NCBI GenBank assembly: GCA_025093985.1
Contig: JACAAK010000005.1
Coordinates: 124,001-188,000, forward strand
From: Calvatia gigantea
Taxonomy: Eukaryota; Basidiomycota; Agaricomycetes; Agaricales; Lycoperdaceae
Length of the DNA stretch: 64,000 nt
Direction of reading: 5' to 3'
Below are positions 58,807 through 64,000 of this stretch, piece after piece. Position numbers and translations under genes: made by a program. The notes under the pieces were generated by a model. That model was not told the DNA's origin. It worked only from the letters and a program-made list of their open reading frames with translations, and made no database searches. The first letter of the stretch is position 1; every line of letters begins with the position of its first letter.

Positions 58807-59619
58807 ATGGGCAGCTATAACAAATTCCACCTCCAGAAACCCCTCAAGGACCTCATACAAAGCGCTAAGAGACGTCATCAGAGGAAGCAAGAACAACAAC
58901 GGCTGAATCAGCGTGGTGATGCGTCGGAAACAGACACAGAATACTTCACGGACGATGACGAATCAGCCAATCATACAGAAACGGTGACTAAGAAGACAAC
59001 CACTGTTGTGGTCGAGAAAACTCGAGTGAAAAACCCAAAATCAAAACTCACGACTCAACCGCATCCTAAACCTTCAATTATTTCGGTCCCTTCAACAACA
59101 ACGACCAAACCAAAAAAGAAAAGGCAGGAAAAATACACGTCAAAACACAAATCACTTCCGTCCCCGCCTCGATCTAACGGACATACTCGTGAGCCCCGCA
59201 TTGGTGTTGGTGCACCAAGAGTAGGCCCCACTCCGTATATCACGCCCTGGCAGCCGGTACCAGCCAGGAACCATAACTATCATTATACCGGTCCTGGTCC
59301 TGTGAATCAGTGGTCGAGGCCTACTAGCCCTTCACCGCCAGAACCGCCAAAGGATCAGTTGACAAGCACAAAGGTTTTAAGGGATGACGAAAATATCATC
59401 TACCTCGGGCTGAAGGTTTACACGAACACTGGTGGGGATGGGGCGGAAGTTGAGATCGTTAGTAGGATCGGGGACGTGCCGAGTGATGATGATAGAGATG
59501 ATCGGTCGAGCGCGAGGGGAAGGAGTATAAGCAAGGCCAGGAGCAGGACTCGAAGCCGGAGTGTGAGCCGACGCAGGAGTCGCACTAGCTCCTCAAGTCG
59601 CTCCCCGTTGCGAAGATGA
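58807..59619 (+). CDS. Basic Arg/Ser-rich C-terminal region, probably part of the calpain gene
   Basis: Open frame of 270 codons directly after the calpain. It starts GSYNKFHLQKPLKDLIQSAK, is Lys/Thr/Pro-rich in the middle, has DDENIIYLGLKVYTNTGGDG (about residue 195) and ends in Arg-Ser repeats (RSRTRSRSVSRRRS). The LGLKVYT phrase resembles the end of calpain-like proteins of Agaricomycetes as I remember them, and the frame NYSRALTENANIN between the two pieces reads as coding, so one long gene interrupted by two +1 shifts is the best guess. Alternatively it is a small separate gene starting at 58807. Confidence 0.55.
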   Translation: MGSYNKFHLQKPLKDLIQSAKRRHQRKQEQQRLNQRGDASETDTEYFTDDDESANHTETVTKKTTTVVVEKTRVKNPKSKLTTQPHPKPSIISVPSTTTTKPKKKRQEKYTSKHKSLPSPPRSNGHTREPRIGVGAPRVGPTPYITPWQPVPARNHNYHYTGPGPVNQWSRPTSPSPPEPPKDQLTSTKVLRDDENIIYLGLKVYTNTGGDGAEVEIVSRIGDVPSDDDRDDRSSARGRSISKARSRTRSRSVSRRRSRTSSSSRSPLRR

Positions 59620-59849
59620 TCAGGCGCAATGCAGTTCGTGATATTAGATTTGTATAATAACACACACCCTGTAGTTAATGGACCCTTGCCAGGATGTATC
59701 TCCCGCCATAAATTGTATTGCATACCCTTATATCCCACAACCATTTTCTTTGCCTGCTTTGAGTGGTTGGGCATACGATAACTGGTTGGAGTAAACTTAA
59801 TTGCGGGTACAACCCCCGAGTGACCGCTATCTACGGCGGGTGCAACCCT

Positions 59850-60704
59850 TTTTCATTGAGTTAGGTTAATAGTACCATGCAGCTTGAAGTAGAGTCCTAT
59901 TGGGTGGTGGTCAGCATGAACCTATCGGATAATAAACGCAGTAAATGGAGGGTGAATCAGGTATGAAACGCGCCGTTGCAAGCTAGTTGAGAGTAAAGCA
60001 ACCAGAGCAATAACTCCGAATATCGTTGCTATCAAGACCATCTGACAACGTGCCAAGTTCACTCAGCAGGCAAGTGGAAGACAAAGGGCGACCCAAAAAT
60101 AAACAAAATCTGGGAGAAGAATTTACCGCAAGCGCTGCATAGATTATTACCCTGATCATCCTTCCTCCATAAAGGCGTGGTACCCGTCCCACAATTCGCA
60201 CAGCTCAACGCATCCACAATCACTTCAAGCCTCTTGGTATCATTGACCACCGCCACATCGGCATCCGTATCACTCTTGTTTACAATACTTGAAGGAAGCG
60301 TAGGTTCCATAGGGGCTTGGAGAGAAAGCGCATCAACATCCGGCGAACCTGAACCTCCGGACACTCTTGGCGTAGAGTTTGAATTGACAGGTGCAGCGTT
60401 TGATGTAGGAGGTTGAGTCAGGCGTAATTCAGTGAAACTAGGCACGCCTAGCAATTTCAGATAAAGGCCTGTTTGAGAATAATGCCACGTAAGTGAGCTA
60501 TTCGGGACGCAAAAGTAAGCCTCAGTAACGATAGAGGTGGGGTTGGAGGGGAAGTATGACCCAGAAGGATAGGAACTCTTACTACAGGCATTGCAGATGG
60601 GATTGTCCTCCGCGTCACGCCTCCAGAGGGGAAGGACAGTCGTGCCACAATTCGTACAAGACGGGCAGCCGGAAGCCGGGACACCCAAGGCACCGTTGGC
60701 TTCC
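59850..60704 (-). pseudogene. Decayed, truncated paralog of the GATA factor gene
   Basis: On the minus strand, EEANGALG leads into finger 1 CTNCGTTVLPLWRRD...CNAC. A short intron ends TTATTCTCAAACAG and joins LYLKLLG; the same place is occupied by the 662-nt intron in the intact gene. Finger 2 is CANCGTGTTPLWRKD...CSACG, with an intron at 59897-60126 and LYFKLHGT after it. Then the frame is lost in what should be the basic region: PNSMKK is readable only in another frame. The Cys-rich linker between the fingers is missing, and nothing after finger 2 is recognisable. The residue after the first CNAC is Ser instead of Gly. Probably non-functional. Confidence 0.75.
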
Positions 60705-61516
60705 TCATAAATATCTGTGCGTACTTCTAAGATAGATGTGTGGGACTGAAAAGGAACCTTACTTTGATATGTCATGTTGAGGGTATCTGTTAGAAACGCG
60801 TGGCGCGAAACCACTGCGGAACCTTGTCGTTAATTACCCGAAGGTTCGTTCAGGCGACGATGATGAGCAGCTGCTTTGCTGAGGTCACGCGACCGTGACC
60901 TGCGAGTTCGAAAACGCTGGCCCTGGCCTCAACGCCTCAACGCGGACCACTCAAGGTGTTTCGATGTTCAAGTAAGCTATGTTGATCCGAAGTCATTCCG
61001 TAGCTTCGTTAACCGCTTACATCCTGACAACTATTTCAGGTGGTATAGACAACTGGCTTGCATGTCAGGTCAGCAGTTCTTCATGCCAGTTATAAAGTCA
61101 TGTCGTGAAGCATATCCTCATCTTTTCGCAATTGTCCTCATGCCTTGGGCCTCAAGTTCTGTGCTGCTTCGGTGAACTTTAAAAAAGAGCCAATTCAATC
61201 GCCCCACTTGTCCCCTTGGAGTTTCCTGGAGCCCCACAACTGTTCAACTCCCCAATTCGGCTTTGCTACAAGTACCGCCAGTGAAAGTCGCTGTTTTGGC
61301 TCTAGGTTTAATAGTCTACAGCTTCAACTCCTTAAGGGTGGGATCCTTCGAGGCCCTGCACATTTCATGGGCGCTTCTTCTAGGTTGTTCTGAATTAATT
61401 TTCATGCGCCTGCTGTCAATCAAAATTTAGAGCTATATAGGTCAATGCCGTTCTAATCGCCGTTAAATTTCTCACAGATCATCCCGTCGCTCTCTCTCTT
61501 CTCCCTCTTCCCTTTG
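60705..61516. other. Spacer between the GATA pseudogene and member 9
   Basis: Divergent intergenic region. The first coding exon of the GATA paralog, if it ever existed here, should be in 60705-60900, but I could not identify it. No other gene recognised. Confidence 0.4.
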
Positions 61517-63294
61517 ATGGAATACGTCCCAGAGGCTACTTATGCAAGAAATCTTCATAGGCAGCGATATGAGTCAAATGATCCGTTCACCTCCTCGATA
61601 ACCCAGAGAATCCGGCATAGTCAGGTCGCTCCTCGTATCCAGAACATCGACGACATACCCCTCCCTTCTTCTTACCCTGATATTCCGAGTGGTCACGACG
61701 CATATTACGATGGCACGAGGCCTCTTTTCCAACAAGCCCCTCTCGATACCCCGTATTTTCCTTACTCGTATAATTATTCGGATGAGATAGTTGATCCTAC
61801 AAGCTATGATCGTTTTCCCTCAAGGAGACGACGCAATACTGGTTACACACATTCCCACTTCCGTACTAGCCGTTCCTCCTCCTCCCGTTCTAGGTCTCGC
61901 AGTCCCCACCGTCCACAGCATCTGCATCGTAGACCAACGGATACCCCGAGACCGCCATCCCCTACTCCAGTCCTGGTTTTCCCCGCTCCAGTGCCTGATC
62001 CTGGCTCTCGTCGCCCACCTGTTCCTAGTTCAAAGTCCTCCGCATACTCTCCAATGGGCGTCCCATACGCCCACTCCTGGTATCAACCAACACCTCGCCC
62101 CACTGCACACGCGCCCCATAGCCATGCATACCCTCATGTCGGCCCAAACACCTCTATAGCATCTGACAATGCACTTGATCCTCAAATCATACACATGCCT
62201 GATTTATCCAGCTCTGAATCAGAGTCTTACAGAACCGGAGACGATGCACCGCTGGGGACCTACTTGCGATTCCTAATCAACACATTACCTCGTGATATTT
62301 ATCTACTTTTTCTTCTCCGTCTCCCAACCTTTTATTGGTCTCGAGTTGACCGGATATTCAAGGATGCAGATTTGACATTAAGTCAGATCAAAGAAATGGC
62401 TTTGCAACAAACTGCTGAAACCAAAGGAAGATTCCGATCTAACTTACTAAACACCGGGGTTTATTACCACACCCCGGATATCTCGAGCATGCCTCCGGCG
62501 TACAGGGCACTCAAGGTTGGATGGGAGTCTTTTATTGACACCCTCATGAAAGAATGGGAAACTCAAAATATCGTTTCTGTACTGCTGTTAGCGTGAGTTC
62601 TATTATTCAAATATCAGTTCGCGCGGAAATTGAAACGTTCGGTTCACAGAGCAATAATGACGGTGTTTCAGATTCACGGTGCAGGTGAAGACCCCATCAC
62701 AAGATACCTCGCATTCTGGTCCCTCATTTGCGCTCTTGTGAGCCTTCTTTATGGCTGTTTATTTATTATCCGGTTTGGAACTATGCGCAAACCGTACAAG
62801 GCGGCCGAATGGGCATTAGTAGGTTTGATTGCTGGTAGTTCTCTTCCGTGCCTTACGCTAGGGTAGGAAGCACGGAATTCGCAGACCGTTTTATGGAACG
62901 GCTGGGTCATGCTAGCAATGCCAGCCATCTGGCTAACGTGGTGGGTCTTCGCCTGATTCATAAATCTACCTCAAATAGATGATCCTTCAGGTCAATCCTT
63001 ACATTCATAGGTTGTATTATGTCGTTCATGTGGCGGGCGCAAGCCAATCTCCCTGATGATTTTGTCTTCCAAATTGCCCCCTCAGCGGAACTTGGTTTCC
63101 GCATCTACATTTGTGCTGTTCTGGGAATCGGGGTCGGTTATGGCATCCTTATACTCGACACCTTCCGTCGGTACGGCACCAAGATGGACGAAGCATGGAG
63201 ACGCCGCGTGGAAACTTTCATGGACGTATACCCACAGCACCAGCACCAGTACCAGCACCGTCATCACTATGCCCAGTCACCAACTATACCATAG
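61517..63294 (+). CDS. Family X member 9
   Basis: Exons 61517-62592, 62650-62818, 62867-62940 and 62991-63294, 540 aa to the first stop. N-terminal motif DPFTSSITQRIRHSQ then RIQNIDDI. The core is a little diverged: LPRDIYLLFLLRLPTFYWSR, SQIKEMAL, LMKEWETQNIVSVLLLA. Membrane segments: FWSLICALVSLLYGCLFIIRF, WVMLAMPAIWLTW plus FIGCIMSFMW, and FRIYICAVLGIGVGYGILIL. The tail has QHQHQYQHRHH and then stops. In the +1 frame the sequence goes on as an Arg/Ser-rich tail (YRHSRRSRERLPRFRSPTP) to 63802, as in the sister genes, so the stop at 63292 probably follows a one-base insertion near 63280. The calculated full protein would be about 709 aa. Confidence 0.8.
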
Positions 63295-64000
63295 GTCAGG
63301 TCGATCGGGATCCCAATCAACTATGACCTCTCCCATGAAACCCTACCGGGTACCGTCCTATCACCCGCAGCCGTATCCGATTTACAGACACAGCCGGAGG
63401 TCACGGGAGAGACTCCCTCGTTTTCGATCCCCAACACCCCCAGACGTTAGGCAGGGGCGGGACGTTTCACACACCGAGGCTCCTTACCTCAAGTCGCCAA
63501 ATCCTAGCATTTCGCCCCGTACGCAAGGCCCATCTGATAATCGAGCTCACTCCCGTGCCCATGGTGATGCAAGCGAAGAGCGAGGGAGGAGGCACTCGAC
63601 GTCGCGCCCAACGTCGCGCCATCGACAAAAGAACCGACCACCATCGAATCGGGCTAGGGTCACCTCTCAAATTCCGACTGGTCCGGTTTTGCCCAGATCG
63701 GAGTTCCCAAAGGAGGCCGAAACACATGGGCGCCCAATTCTACCAGTTCGTTGTTGTGACCATCGTAACTGTTTTGCTAGAGTGCTGAACTTGATTAAAT
63801 AGACCTCGCGAAAGCAGGGTTCTCGCCAAGCCTCTCCTGAACCTCACCCGCGCCCAACATGCCGAGTGACAATACAAGACGAAACCACCACAATAACAGC
63901 GGAAACACTAACGGAGCCAAGTCACCGAGATATCCAGGACACTGCCCCAGTGAATGTTCCGAGGGACAGAGATCGGCATACAAGGAGAGGCAGGGGATAA
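63295..64000. other. Possible out-of-frame tail of member 9, then no gene
   Basis: 63295-63802 reads as an Arg/Ser/Pro-rich tail in the +1 frame of member 9. After 63802 nothing is recognised before the window ends. Confidence 0.45.

Noticed and set aside
888..63290. Programmed +1 ribosomal frameshifting as the cause of the many +1 breaks
   Set aside because: The sites share no slippery sequence, occur in unrelated genes, and near-identical sister copies lack the extra base; sequencing error or decay explains them better.

Overview
This is nuclear DNA of a filamentous basidiomycete, most likely an Agaricomycete. The evidence is many 48-65 nt GT-AG introns, a two-finger GATA factor of the Urbs1/Sre type with the family's Cys-rich linker, small secreted ricin-B-fold lectins, F-box/LRR-like proteins, a fungal calpain, and large low-complexity spacers. 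The species cannot be told from the sequence. I saw no rRNA, tRNA or CRISPR.

Layout. (1) 0.9-2.7 kb: an F-box/LRR-like gene with three frame breaks. (2) 2.9-14 kb: five ricin-B-type lectin genes, three in tandem on + and two on -, each with four exons. The + copies sit in repeated segments that include a shared promoter block; one segment carries an 819-bp inverted-repeat insertion and another a ~0.6-kb insertion. (3) 14-19 kb: gene-poor. (4) 19.2-22.1 kb: an iron/siderophore-type GATA repressor gene with palindromic GATA sites in its last intron. (5) 23.8-55.4 kb: eight copies of an unnamed membrane-protein gene family, all on +, with a ninth at 61.5 kb. This array is interrupted by an F-box/LRR gene on - (34.6-36.0 kb), an 814-bp foldback repeat (36.0-36.8 kb) and two MITEs (27.3-27.9 kb). 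Within the array a 6.27-kb block carrying two family members is duplicated in tandem. (6) 56.7-58.8 kb: a calpain-like protease with an Arg/Ser-rich downstream ORF. (7) 59.9-60.7 kb: a decayed, truncated relative of the GATA gene on -, next to the ninth family member.

The membrane family (called family X here) is the most interesting content. Each member has a long disordered Pro/Ser/Arg-rich N-terminal part that starts with a short conserved motif, then a conserved block (Q-I-Y ... Y-F-S-R-V ... E-I-K-E-M-A ... M-R-E-W-K-T-L-N), about four hydrophobic segments and a disordered tail. Exons 2 and 3 are 169 and 74 nt in every intact copy. I know no named domain for it.

Caveat. Many genes here are broken by single-base frame changes, and nearly all are +1 insertions. 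That bias suggests uncorrected long-read insertion errors in at least some places, so calls of pseudogene are provisional. All gene models were built by reading splice sites and frames by eye; no alignment or database search was run.
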